Position numbers and translations under genes: made by a program. A DNA stretch of 64,000 nt from Citrobacter farmeri (lineage in GTDB: Bacteria; Pseudomonadota; Gammaproteobacteria; Enterobacterales; Enterobacteriaceae): the NCBI RefSeq assembly GCF_019048065.1, contig NZ_CP077291.1, forward strand, positions 2,356,001 to 2,420,000, written 5' to 3'. Of the stretch, positions 54,858 through 62,996 are shown in pieces. The notes beneath the pieces are model-generated. The model saw only the letters and a list, made by a program, of their open reading frames with translations, did not search any database and was not told the DNA's origin. How positions within the stretch are numbered: the first letter of the stretch is position 1; each line of letters opens with the position of its first letter.

Positions 54858-56195
54858 TTAATCGTGCTTATGCCACTCCTGATATTCACGCTTGAGGCGC
54901 CGGGGTGCAGTCTCAGGCATCATGAGCAAGCCAATAACAGAAATGATACCCAGAACAATCACATAGCTAGCTAATCCGTAGTAATGCCCACCGGTCATCT
55001 GCAAAATTTTCACCGCCACCAGGCCCAGTACGCCGCTGCCAATCAGAGAACCCAATTGCCAGATTAAGGCGATGCCACTGCAACGAATGTGCGTCGGGAA
55101 CAGTTCCGGGAAGAACGACGCCTGTGGTGCATAGCACATGCTGTGACCAAAGCTAATGACGATAATCATCACCAGTTGCGTCAGCCAGAAATTGTCCTGA
55201 TTAATGGCCAGGAAGAACGGGATGATCATGACGACCTGGATCAGCGCCCCCATGATATAGACCGGCTTACGACCAATTTTATCGCAGAGCGCCCCCATCA
55301 TCGGTATGGCAAGGACTTCAATCACCACCGCAATAATCATGGTTTCCATTAAGATATTGGCGTCCAGATTATTGGCTTTGCCATACGCAAGGACGATCAC
55401 GGTGAACATCGCGAAAGTACAGGCTTCAATCAGTTTCGCGCAGACGCCTTTTACTACAATGCCAGGAAAATCGCGGATAACTTCAATCAATGGACGGGAC
55501 TCTTCCGCTTTCGTCTCACGTATCTGCGCAAACACCGGTGACTCATCGATTCTCAGGCGAATGAACAGACCGACTATCACCAACAGCAGACTGAGCAGGA
55601 ATGGAATACGCCAGCCGTAATCCATCATCGCTTCAGGGGATAAAGTCGCATTGAGCAGCGCAAACAACGCCATCGGTAACAGGAAGCCAACCGGCGCACC
55701 GATTTGTACCCAACTGGCAAAGAATCCCCGGCGTTTAGGTTCGGCATATTCAGCCGTCATCAACACCGCCCCGGCCTGTTCACCGCCAACACCAAACCCC
55801 TGGAGTACACGAATGAAGATCAACAGGACAGGCGCCCAGACGCCGATTTTTTCGTATGTCGGCAACAGGCCGATGCAGAATGTCCCGAGCCCGACAATCA
55901 GTATCGTGATAACCAGCGCCTTTTTGCGGCCCACTTTATCTCCGATGTGACCAAAGACAATTCCACCCAGTGGTCTTGCAAGGAAGCCCACCGCATAAGT
56001 GGCAAATGCCGCCAGCGTACTGATTAACGGATCGTCACTGGGGAAAAACAAATGTCCAAAGAACAGCACCGCTGCGGTGCCATAGGCAAAAAAGTCATAG
56101 TATTCGGCGGCAGTACCTATCGCTGAAGCAGAGGCAACACGACGAACTACAGGTTTGCTATCAACATCATTTTTAATATCAACGGAACTAACCAT
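54858..56195 (-). CDS. ydfJ: MFS transporter YdfJ, metabolite:H+ symporter family
   Basis: The 445-residue protein has about 12 membrane segments and the MHS-family features ASAIGTAAEYYDFFAYGTAAVLFFG and GHIGDKVGRKKALVITI. In K-12 the gene is interrupted by the Qin prophage. Here it is a single uninterrupted frame. It lies 58 bases downstream of rspA on the same strand, probably in one operon, and probably imports the sugar acid. Confidence 0.88.
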   Translation of the reverse strand: MVSSVDIKNDVDSKPVVRRVASASAIGTAAEYYDFFAYGTAAVLFFGHLFFPSDDPLISTLAAFATYAVGFLARPLGGIVFGHIGDKVGRKKALVITILIVGLGTFCIGLLPTYEKIGVWAPVLLIFIRVLQGFGVGGEQAGAVLMTAEYAEPKRRGFFASWVQIGAPVGFLLPMALFALLNATLSPEAMMDYGWRIPFLLSLLLVIVGLFIRLRIDESPVFAQIRETKAEESRPLIEVIRDFPGIVVKGVCAKLIEACTFAMFTVIVLAYGKANNLDANILMETMIIAVVIEVLAIPMMGALCDKIGRKPVYIMGALIQVVMIIPFFLAINQDNFWLTQLVMIIVISFGHSMCYAPQASFFPELFPTHIRCSGIALIWQLGSLIGSGVLGLVAVKILQMTGGHYYGLASYVIVLGIISVIGLLMMPETAPRRLKREYQEWHKHD

Positions 56196-56253
56196 AAATA
56201 ATTACCTTCGTTGGCTCAGAGGTGAATAACATCCATGTCGTATAAATTTTAAC

Positions 56254-57468
56254 TTACCAATTCCACAAGGTGCCATCTTCAAGCCGGGCAACCGGCAGAT
56301 AGGCGGGGTCATAGGGATATTTCGCCGCCAGCTTTTCATCGAACTCGATACCCAGTCCCGGCTTCTCGCCAGGATGCATATAGCCGTTGTCGAAGGTCCA
56401 GTTGTGCGGGAACACTTCCAGCATCTGCTCGGAATAGCCCATGTACTCCTGAACGCCAAAGTTCGGAACCCACAGGTCAAAGTGCAGCGCCGCGGCCATA
56501 CAAACCGGAGAGAGATCGGACGGTCCGTGCGATCCCGTACGGACCTGATACAGAGAAGCGAAGTCTGCGATACGACGCATGCCGGTGATCCCGCCCGCAT
56601 GGGTGATAGTGGCGCGGATATAATCGATGAGCTGTTCTTCAATAAGCTGCTTGCAGTCCCAGATGCTATTAAAGACTTCACCGACGGCAATCGGGGTCAC
56701 CGTATGCTGACGAATCAGTCGGAAGCACTCCTGGTTCTCGGCAGGGGTCGGATCTTCCATCCAGAAGAGGCGATAATCTTCGATGCTTTTACCAAAGCGC
56801 GCGGCTTCAATTGGCGTCAGACGATGGTGCATATCGTGTAGCAGATGTTCGTTAAAGCCGAACGTATTGCGCACCGCCTCGAACAGCTTCGGCGTGAAAT
56901 CGAGATATTTTTCGGTTGACCACAGCTGTTCTTCCGGCCACTGCCCTTTGGTCGCCGGTTCATAAGCCTGCCCTTTCCCCTTCGCCATGCCGTAAGTGGT
57001 TTTCATGCCCGGCACGCCGCACTGTACGCGAATGGCTTTGAATCCCATCTCTTTGTGACGCGCATAGTCTTCCAGCACATCATCAACGGTGTGACCCGTG
57101 GTATGGCAGTAAACCATCACGCCTTCGCGCGATGCGCCGCCGAGCAACTGATACAGCGGCATGTTGGCGGCTTTGGCTTTGATATCCCACAGCGCCATGT
57201 CGACGGCGGAGATGGCAGACATGGTCACCGGTCCGCGACGCCAGTACGCCCCTTTATAAAAAAACTGCCAGATATCTTCGATGCGATGGGCATCACGACC
57301 GATCAACTGCGGGCAAAGATGATCTTTCAGGTACGACGCGACGGACAGCTCACGTCCATTCAGCGTCGCGTCTCCCAGACCGGTAATGCCGTCTTCGGTC
57401 GTAATCTTCAATGTGACAAAGTTTCGCCCCGGACAGGTGACAAAAACCTCAGCCCCTACAATCTTCAT
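56254..57468 (-). CDS. rspA: mannonate dehydratase-family protein RspA
   Basis: The 404-residue enolase-superfamily protein is close to E. coli RspA throughout. It carries HDMHHRLTP (Asp and His), [12 protein letters not shown] (Glu), AVGEVFNSI (Glu) and [10 protein letters not shown]. The same motif set appears in the dehydratase at 14394. Members of this subgroup dehydrate D-mannonate. RspA was first described as affecting homoserine lactone-dependent starvation signals. It leads an operon with ydfJ. Confidence 0.95.
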   Translation of the reverse strand: MKIVGAEVFVTCPGRNFVTLKITTEDGITGLGDATLNGRELSVASYLKDHLCPQLIGRDAHRIEDIWQFFYKGAYWRRGPVTMSAISAVDMALWDIKAKAANMPLYQLLGGASREGVMVYCHTTGHTVDDVLEDYARHKEMGFKAIRVQCGVPGMKTTYGMAKGKGQAYEPATKGQWPEEQLWSTEKYLDFTPKLFEAVRNTFGFNEHLLHDMHHRLTPIEAARFGKSIEDYRLFWMEDPTPAENQECFRLIRQHTVTPIAVGEVFNSIWDCKQLIEEQLIDYIRATITHAGGITGMRRIADFASLYQVRTGSHGPSDLSPVCMAAALHFDLWVPNFGVQEYMGYSEQMLEVFPHNWTFDNGYMHPGEKPGLGIEFDEKLAAKYPYDPAYLPVARLEDGTLWNW

Positions 57469-57520
57469 TTTCTCTTCCTGGTTCTGTGTGGTGATGGAGG
57501 GAATTTACGCAATTCGCATA

Positions 57521-57537
57521 CTACCATACAAGTATAA
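57521..57537. promoter_or_regulatory. candidate RspR operator upstream of rspA
   Basis: CTACCATACAAGTATAA recurs exactly upstream of rspB and lies 52 bases from the rspA start. It contains the palindrome ATAC-AA-GTAT and is followed by a TGATC in both copies. Confidence 0.65.
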
Positions 57538-57611
57538 ATGATCTGTTTTTCCGGGCAGATCACAAAACTCGCCGTCATGTCATGGAAGGGTGAATTCAGA
57601 AAGGGTGAAAA

Positions 57612-57637
57612 GACGGCCCTGAAGAACAGGAGCCGTC
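57612..57637 (-). terminator. terminator of the rspB-MFS operon
   Basis: GACGGC (57612-57617) and GCCGTC (57632-57637) with an inner CTG/CAG extension form a hairpin followed by TTTTC on the minus strand. It begins 15 bases past the transporter stop and insulates rspA from the upstream operon. Confidence 0.7.
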
Positions 57638-57651
57638 ACAATTGAATGAGG

Positions 57652-59025
57652 TCAGACGCGACTGACTGCCGCAGTACGCCGCTTCACGGTCATAGACTGT
57701 GTTGCGTCTTCAGGTATTCGCAAATCGCGGTCGCACACTTCTGGCATCAGGAACGCAGAGAGCAAACCAATCAGGGAGTAAACCACGATCATCACCAGAA
57801 TCGGCAGCCAGTTTCCGGTTATGTTGCAGAAAATCCCTGCCAGCACCGGTCCAAACCCGACCGCCACCAGCCCCCCTGCTTCTTTGGCAATCGCCATACG
57901 GGTAAAGCGATTTCGTGAGCCAAAAATTTCTGCCATCGTAATGTTTTCCAGGGCAAACAGACCCAGTACTGCGACGTTATGAATGACGATCAGAGCCGCC
58001 ATGATCACGCCCGGGTGATAAGTGTTATCTACCACGATGGATAACATCGGATACGCGAGAATAATCGCCGAGATATTCAGCACGATATAGGGTAAACGAC
58101 GTCCGAATTTATCGGATAGCCAACCCAGTAGCGGAATAGTGATAAAACCAATCACTGAACTTATCATCAGCGCATCCGTCGGGATGGACTTACTGAACAG
58201 CAACGTCTGTACCAGATAGCCGGCAAGAAACGTCTGGATCAGCCCCGAGTTGCCGGCCTGACCAAAGCGCAATCCTGTTGCCAGCCAGAAAGATTTGCTG
58301 GTAAACATCGTTCCCGCTGAAATCGCCTCCTGCGGGGCTGTCGCCGGAGAATCCCCCTCATTGACCTGCTCGAAGACGGGACTTTCTTTCAGATTCAACC
58401 GCAACCAGATCGCAAAAATCATGACGACGACGCTTGCCAGGAATGGGATACGCCAGCCCCATGCCAACAATGCTTCGCGATCGAGAGCAAAGAACATCAC
58501 TGCCCAAATCGCGGTGGCGCTGAGAGTGCCGCAGTTTGTTCCCATAGCGACCAGTGATGAAATAATTCCCCGCTTACCAACTGGCGCATATTCAGCGAGC
58601 ATCGTTCCGGCTCCGGATATTTCTGCCCCGGCCCCGAGTCCCTGAATAATACGTAATGTCACCAACAATACGGGTGCCAAAATCCCTATCTGCGCATAAG
58701 TCGGAAGTATACCGATTAAGGTCGTGCACATTCCCATTAATGTGATAGTGATAAACAGCACCTTCTTGCGCCCAATCCTGTCCCCCATTTTACCAAAAAA
58801 GAAGGCCCCGATAATACGCGCGATATAGCCTGCGCCGTAGGTTCCCATTGCGAGAATTAATGCCATTGCCGCGGATTGTTCCGGAAAAAATACCTCATGA
58901 AAAACCAGTGCTGCTCCCAGGGAATATAACTGAAAGTCCATAAATTCTAATGCGGTTCCTAACCACCCTGAAATCGCGGCACGCACCAGATCCCGGGTAC
59001 TTCTTTCATGCTTTATTGTATTCAT
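57652..59025 (-). CDS. MFS transporter of the metabolite:H+ symporter family
   Basis: The protein is 457 residues from ATG 59025 (MNTIKHERSTRD); a longer frame to 59058 lacks a ribosome site. It has about 12 helices and MHS features ISGWLGTALEFMDFQLYSLGAALVFHE and GKMGDRIGRKKVLFITI. It lies 74 bases downstream of rspB on the same strand. It is a distinct relative of ydfJ, giving two such transporters in the cluster. K-12 has none at this spot as far as I remember. Confidence 0.88.
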   Translation of the reverse strand: MNTIKHERSTRDLVRAAISGWLGTALEFMDFQLYSLGAALVFHEVFFPEQSAAMALILAMGTYGAGYIARIIGAFFFGKMGDRIGRKKVLFITITLMGMCTTLIGILPTYAQIGILAPVLLVTLRIIQGLGAGAEISGAGTMLAEYAPVGKRGIISSLVAMGTNCGTLSATAIWAVMFFALDREALLAWGWRIPFLASVVVMIFAIWLRLNLKESPVFEQVNEGDSPATAPQEAISAGTMFTSKSFWLATGLRFGQAGNSGLIQTFLAGYLVQTLLFSKSIPTDALMISSVIGFITIPLLGWLSDKFGRRLPYIVLNISAIILAYPMLSIVVDNTYHPGVIMAALIVIHNVAVLGLFALENITMAEIFGSRNRFTRMAIAKEAGGLVAVGFGPVLAGIFCNITGNWLPILVMIVVYSLIGLLSAFLMPEVCDRDLRIPEDATQSMTVKRRTAAVSRV

Positions 59026-59099
59026 ATCGTCTGTCTCTACAGAGTAAATGCGTACCACGGAATGCCCGAATCATCAGGCGTCCCTCGCATGAATTAATC

Positions 59100-60119
59100 T
59101 TAAACGGAAAAAGAGAGTAATACTTTACAACATCTCTGTTGATCGGTTTCGAATAGTGTTATTGCGTCAATGACCTGGCGATAGTCAAACTGTTGGGTAA
59201 TTAATTTCTCCGGGTCGATTAATTTTTTTTGCATCCACTCAATCACAACTGGAAATTTATGCGCATTCAGTCGGGATGAGAAAATCGTGAGCTCTTTTCC
59301 GGTAATCCCCTGTTGGATTATCTGGCTGGGGGCGCTGGAAAAACCCATTATCACAATACGCGCCGCAGGTGACGCCAGGTCAATGGCTTCAGTCAAGATG
59401 GCAGGATGGCAGGCCGCATCGATAATCAACGTCGGTCTGATGCCCTTCTCCGCCAGATATTGCGCTAATGGCCGTCGGGTATTATTCATCGTTTCGTCAG
59501 CCCCGCATGCTTTCGCCATTGCCAGCCGCGCATTAATCCGGTCAACAACAATGACCGTTTTAACCTGATAAACGCCTTTCAGCACCTGGACGGTGGTTAA
59601 TCCCATCGGCCCGGCGCCATAAATTAAAGCAATATCATTTTTTGTCGGCGCAACCTGGCCCGTGACATTGGCGGCAATCGTAAAAGGTTCAACCATTACC
59701 GCCTGTCGGTCACTGACCGAATCCGGAATACAATAAACATTACTTTCAGGAACCGTGACATATTCACTGAAGCCGCCATCACGATGAACACCTAATACCG
59801 TTAACGAGGTACAAACATTGGGTTTGCCAACCGTACAGGGATAACAGACGCCGCAACTTATTACGGGATCCACCACAACACGTTCGCCTGGACTTTTATT
59901 TCTCACCCCGTCACCGACTGCATCGATAATGCCATAAAACTCATGACCAATGACGCGAGGATATTGTGCAAAAGGATTATGTCCGCGATATATGTGGCTA
60001 TCCGACCCGCAGATGCCTGCTATTTTAACCTTAATCCTCACTTCTCCAGGTTCAGGTAAAGGTAATGGCCGCTGTTCAATCCATAAATTATTTGGCTGTT
60101 GAATCACTATACTTCCCAT
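59100..60119 (-). CDS. rspB: zinc-dependent dehydrogenase RspB
   Basis: The 339-residue medium-chain dehydrogenase matches E. coli RspB: MGSIVIQQPNNLWIEQRPLP start, catalytic zinc region GICGSDSHIYRGHNPF, GHEFYG, structural-zinc lobe CGVCYPCTVGKPNVC, and IYGAGPMGL nucleotide-binding loop. RspB homologues oxidise L-gulonate at C5. It leads an operon with an MFS transporter behind its own copy of the RspR-type site. Confidence 0.93.
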   Translation of the reverse strand: MGSIVIQQPNNLWIEQRPLPLPEPGEVRIKVKIAGICGSDSHIYRGHNPFAQYPRVIGHEFYGIIDAVGDGVRNKSPGERVVVDPVISCGVCYPCTVGKPNVCTSLTVLGVHRDGGFSEYVTVPESNVYCIPDSVSDRQAVMVEPFTIAANVTGQVAPTKNDIALIYGAGPMGLTTVQVLKGVYQVKTVIVVDRINARLAMAKACGADETMNNTRRPLAQYLAEKGIRPTLIIDAACHPAILTEAIDLASPAARIVIMGFSSAPSQIIQQGITGKELTIFSSRLNAHKFPVVIEWMQKKLIDPEKLITQQFDYRQVIDAITLFETDQQRCCKVLLSFSV

Positions 60120-60170
60120 GCGTTTTCCTTACATCAAATTAGTGATGCAAGAAATTTATTCTCCACATAA

Positions 60171-60187
60171 CTACCATACAAGTATAA
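60171..60187. promoter_or_regulatory. candidate RspR operator upstream of rspB
   Basis: CTACCATACAAGTATAA is identical to the site upstream of rspA and lies 51 bases before the rspB start, almost the same distance. Confidence 0.65.
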
Positions 60188-60226
60188 TGATCAAAAAATC
60201 ACCAGGCGATCACAAAAAAGAGACGC

Positions 60227-60553
60227 TCAACCGCGTCCCCATCCCGCCACAATAATCAACATTCCACAGAGCGCGATCAGCGCCCCGCTCCAGTCATACA
60301 GGCTGAGTTTTACCCCATCCACTACGCGCAACCAGATAAGCGCAGTGCAAACATAAACGCCGCCATACGCCGCATACACCCGCCCACTGGCGGCGGGATG
60401 CAGCGTCAGCAGCCAGACAAACAGCGCCAGCGCAACCCCGGCGGGGAGCAGCAACCAGACGGTAGCGCCCCGCTTTAGCCAGAGCCAGGGAAGAAAGCAG
60501 CCGATAATTTCGCACAGTGCGGTAGCAAAGAAAAGCAGCGTTGTTTTGATCAT
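60227..60553 (-). CDS. ynfA: small membrane protein YnfA
   Basis: The 108-residue protein has four hydrophobic helices and matches E. coli YnfA (UPF0060: [45 protein letters not shown]). The family resembles SMR transporters, and drug efflux has been reported for homologues. A small GACGC/GCGTC hairpin (60222-60237) overlaps its stop and runs into TCTTTTTT on the minus strand, a likely terminator. Confidence 0.93.
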   Translation of the reverse strand: MIKTTLLFFATALCEIIGCFLPWLWLKRGATVWLLLPAGVALALFVWLLTLHPAASGRVYAAYGGVYVCTALIWLRVVDGVKLSLYDWSGALIALCGMLIIVAGWGRG

Positions 60554-60705
60554 CTGAATCGTTCATTTACCTGAGGTTCAGGCATGATACGCCATAATCG
60601 CCTGATCTCATCCATAACCGTCCTGTGGGTATGCCCTGTGCGAGGAATGGTGTAGAATTTGCGTGTTAATGATGCTTTTTGCGTCGCTCATAAAAGGAAC
60701 TTGCC

Positions 60706-61047
60706 ATGAACATTACGCTTCGCAAACGCCTGTGCCTGACGGCAATGATGCTGCTGGGGGCTGTCGTGTACACCGCGACCGCGCAGGCTGAGACCAGTCG
60801 ACTGGTGATCGAATCCGGTGACAGCGCCCTGAGTCGTCAACAGGCAGCTATGCAAAAAGAACAATGGGATGACACCCGTAGTTTGCGTCAGAAAATTAAC
60901 AAACGCGCGGAAAAAGAGTGGGATAAAGCAGATGCCGCTTTTGATAACCGCGACAGCTGCGAACAGAGTGCCAATCTGAATGCGTACTGGGAGCCAAACA
61001 CCCTGCGCTGTCTGGATCGTCGCACCGGTCGCGTAGTTACCCCGTAA
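60706..61047 (+). CDS. ynfB: secreted protein YnfB
   Basis: The 113-residue UPF0482 protein has a signal peptide ([20 protein letters not shown], cleavage after about residue 28). The charged mature part has [21 protein letters not shown] and two Cys residues near the C-terminus. Its function is unknown. AAGGAAC upstream is a good ribosome site. It lies 35 bases before speG. Confidence 0.92.
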   Translation: MNITLRKRLCLTAMMLLGAVVYTATAQAETSRLVIESGDSALSRQQAAMQKEQWDDTRSLRQKINKRAEKEWDKADAAFDNRDSCEQSANLNAYWEPNTLRCLDRRTGRVVTP

Positions 61048-61081
61048 TACAGAGAGTGAAACGAGAGGTTAAGGATTGGGT

Positions 61082-61642
61082 ATGACAAGCGCCCTCAGTG
61101 TTAAGCTGCGCCCGCTGGAGCGTGAAGATTTACGTTTTGTCCATCAACTCGATAACAATGCCAGCGTGATGCGCTACTGGTTTGAAGAGCCTTACGAAGC
61201 GTTTGTCGAGTTGTCTGATCTTTACGACAAGCACATTCACGATCAGAGCGAACGTCGTTTTGTCGTCGAATGCGATGGAGAAAAGGCAGGTCTGGTCGAA
61301 CTGGTTGAAATCAACCATGTCCATCGTCGGGCCGAATTTCAGATCATTATTTCCCCGGAGTATCAGGGAAAAGGTCTTGCCTCCCGTGCTGCCAGACTGG
61401 CGATGGACTACGGATTTACCGTACTTAACCTCTATAAGCTGTACCTCATCGTTGATAAAGAGAACGAAAAGGCGATCCATATCTACCGTAAGCTGGGCTT
61501 TATGGTCGAAGGTGAGCTGATTCATGAATTCTTTATCAACGGTGAGTACCGCAATACTATCCGGATGTGTATCTTCCAGCACCAGTACCTGGCGGAGCAT
61601 CGTACGCCCGGTTCGACAATGTTAAAACCTACCGCGCAGTAA
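61082..61642 (+). CDS. speG: spermidine N1-acetyltransferase SpeG
   Basis: The protein is 186 residues from ATG 61082 with AAGGA upstream, equal in length to E. coli SpeG. It is a GNAT fold with acidic polyamine-binding positions, acetyl-CoA loop QGKGLASRA and the catalytic Tyr region HIYRKLGF. It acetylates spermidine and spermine and relieves their toxicity. It follows ynfB closely, suggesting cotranscription. Confidence 0.97.
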   Translation: MTSALSVKLRPLEREDLRFVHQLDNNASVMRYWFEEPYEAFVELSDLYDKHIHDQSERRFVVECDGEKAGLVELVEINHVHRRAEFQIIISPEYQGKGLASRAARLAMDYGFTVLNLYKLYLIVDKENEKAIHIYRKLGFMVEGELIHEFFINGEYRNTIRMCIFQHQYLAEHRTPGSTMLKPTAQ

Positions 61643-61654
61643 TCACTGCGCGGT
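61631..61654. terminator. terminator overlapping the speG stop
   Basis: ACCGCGCAGT (61631-61640) pairs perfectly with ACTGCGCGGT (61645-61654). The stem begins inside the last speG codons and lies between convergent speG and ynfC. The T tract is weak. Confidence 0.65.
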
Positions 61655-61658
61655 CATC

Positions 61659-62369
61659 TTAATAGTAATCGATGGTATTTTTAATCGTGTAATTGTGCTC
61701 GACCGCGGGTTTGACGCTTTCATCAACGATCACCAGCGTACAGTCGGTGGGATTGGCATGACTGTCATAGTCACAGGTTTGCTTAACATTCCCCAAAGGG
61801 TGATCGTTAAGCGAACTTACCGCTGTATAATCAAGCTTCTTACGCGGATCGTTCGAGGGTTTTGCATTGACCGATAGCGTCTTGTCCTTGCTGACCGTGG
61901 TCTTGCCGAGCGGATAACCTTCTGCATCATAGCGATACTGGACTTTCATCTCTTTTCCCGTCGCCGCGACCACAAAGCCATTATCATCGGTGTCCCAGAC
62001 AACGCCGGCTGAAGGCAGTTCCGCGAGCTGGCATTTTCCCTGCAGGCGCACCTTTTTTTCCAGCGTTTCGGCATCGCGATAAAAGTTCGCATCCAGTACC
62101 AGCGCCACGCCGGTATTATTTTCAAGATCGTGCAACTCCAGCGAGTCGAAGCAACCTTCCTCAGACAGCGTGCCGTTGACGCGCTTCGCTACTTCGCCCT
62201 TCTCATTGAGCAACGTCTGGCTAAAGTCCTTTACCGGCCCGCGCAGTGGGTCAAAGTCAAATTCATTAGAGAAACTGGCCATCTCCGGCGTAAAGGACAG
62301 CGGCACCGTGCTGTTGTCGCATCCCATCAGCGCAGTACAGAGTGCAAAAAGAAATAGCTGTTTTTTCAC
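61659..62369 (-). CDS. ynfC: lipoprotein YnfC
   Basis: The protein is 236 residues from GTG 62369, matching the E. coli YnfC length; the frame stays open to 62504 without a ribosome site. A lipobox LMGC follows the signal segment (LFLFALCTA), and the mature part starts CDNSTVPLSFTPEMASFSNEFDFDPLRGPV, close to E. coli (UPF0257). Its function is unknown. It ends the conserved backbone in this window. Confidence 0.93.
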   Translation of the reverse strand: MKKQLFLFALCTALMGCDNSTVPLSFTPEMASFSNEFDFDPLRGPVKDFSQTLLNEKGEVAKRVNGTLSEEGCFDSLELHDLENNTGVALVLDANFYRDAETLEKKVRLQGKCQLAELPSAGVVWDTDDNGFVVAATGKEMKVQYRYDAEGYPLGKTTVSKDKTLSVNAKPSNDPRKKLDYTAVSSLNDHPLGNVKQTCDYDSHANPTDCTLVIVDESVKPAVEHNYTIKNTIDYY

Positions 62370-62996
62370 AGGTTCCCCGAAAGAAAAGGATGATCTACAG
62401 ACATAGTAGCAAAGACTGTCGTTTACACTCCAGAAAAGCGAAAAACGACAGAAGCCAACCGGGCATAGTGCCTGGCGGAAAAATTCTGAGAAAATCGCAC
62501 TCAATTTTTACGTATCTCAAATGCGACATTTGATCGAAATCAAACAATTGTGTATTAGATTTTCGCAAAATTCCTAAATCATCACGCACGCCGCATTTAA
62601 GCAATGATGCCCTGACAAATGACTAGCGAATTAGTCATTCAGCCTGCAATAAAAATTACTCATCCTCTGCGCATATTATCTCCTTGTATAAGGATAATTA
62701 TTTGCACTATTCCTAATATTTTAAACGTCCTTAATAAGATACGTTTCTGGCAAAAAAACATTTAAGATCTTATATAAGAAAATGAAAGCAATATTAAATA
62801 GATAAAACCTATTGGAGAACGCAATAATTAGTCGATAAAACCATTTCTCAATGCTAGATCATGCAAATAAAATATACCTCAGAGAAAATAATTTATTTTT
62901 ATAAAATGTATTTCGCTCATCATATACACTAAGAGATTGTTCTTCATAACAAATATTATTTCGTATACCAGGCTCTCTCTTATGGAAGAGACAATT
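62370..62996. other. 627-base AT-rich gap with a perfect FNR site
   Basis: The gap between ynfC and the second autotransporter holds no convincing gene. At 62530-62543, TTGAT-CGAA-ATCAA is a perfect FNR consensus. AATGACTA/TAGTCATT (62618-62639) is a perfect 8-bp inverted repeat with a 6-base spacer. The stretch from about 62640 to 62990 is very AT-rich, as in H-NS-silenced promoters of surface proteins. Confidence 0.6.
62530..62543. promoter_or_regulatory. perfect FNR consensus site
   Basis: TTGAT-CGAA-ATCAA matches the FNR consensus exactly. It could act on ynfC (start 160 bases left), or on a rightward transcript toward the autotransporter, where a CAAAAT -10-like hexamer lies at 62566-62571. 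Confidence 0.65.
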
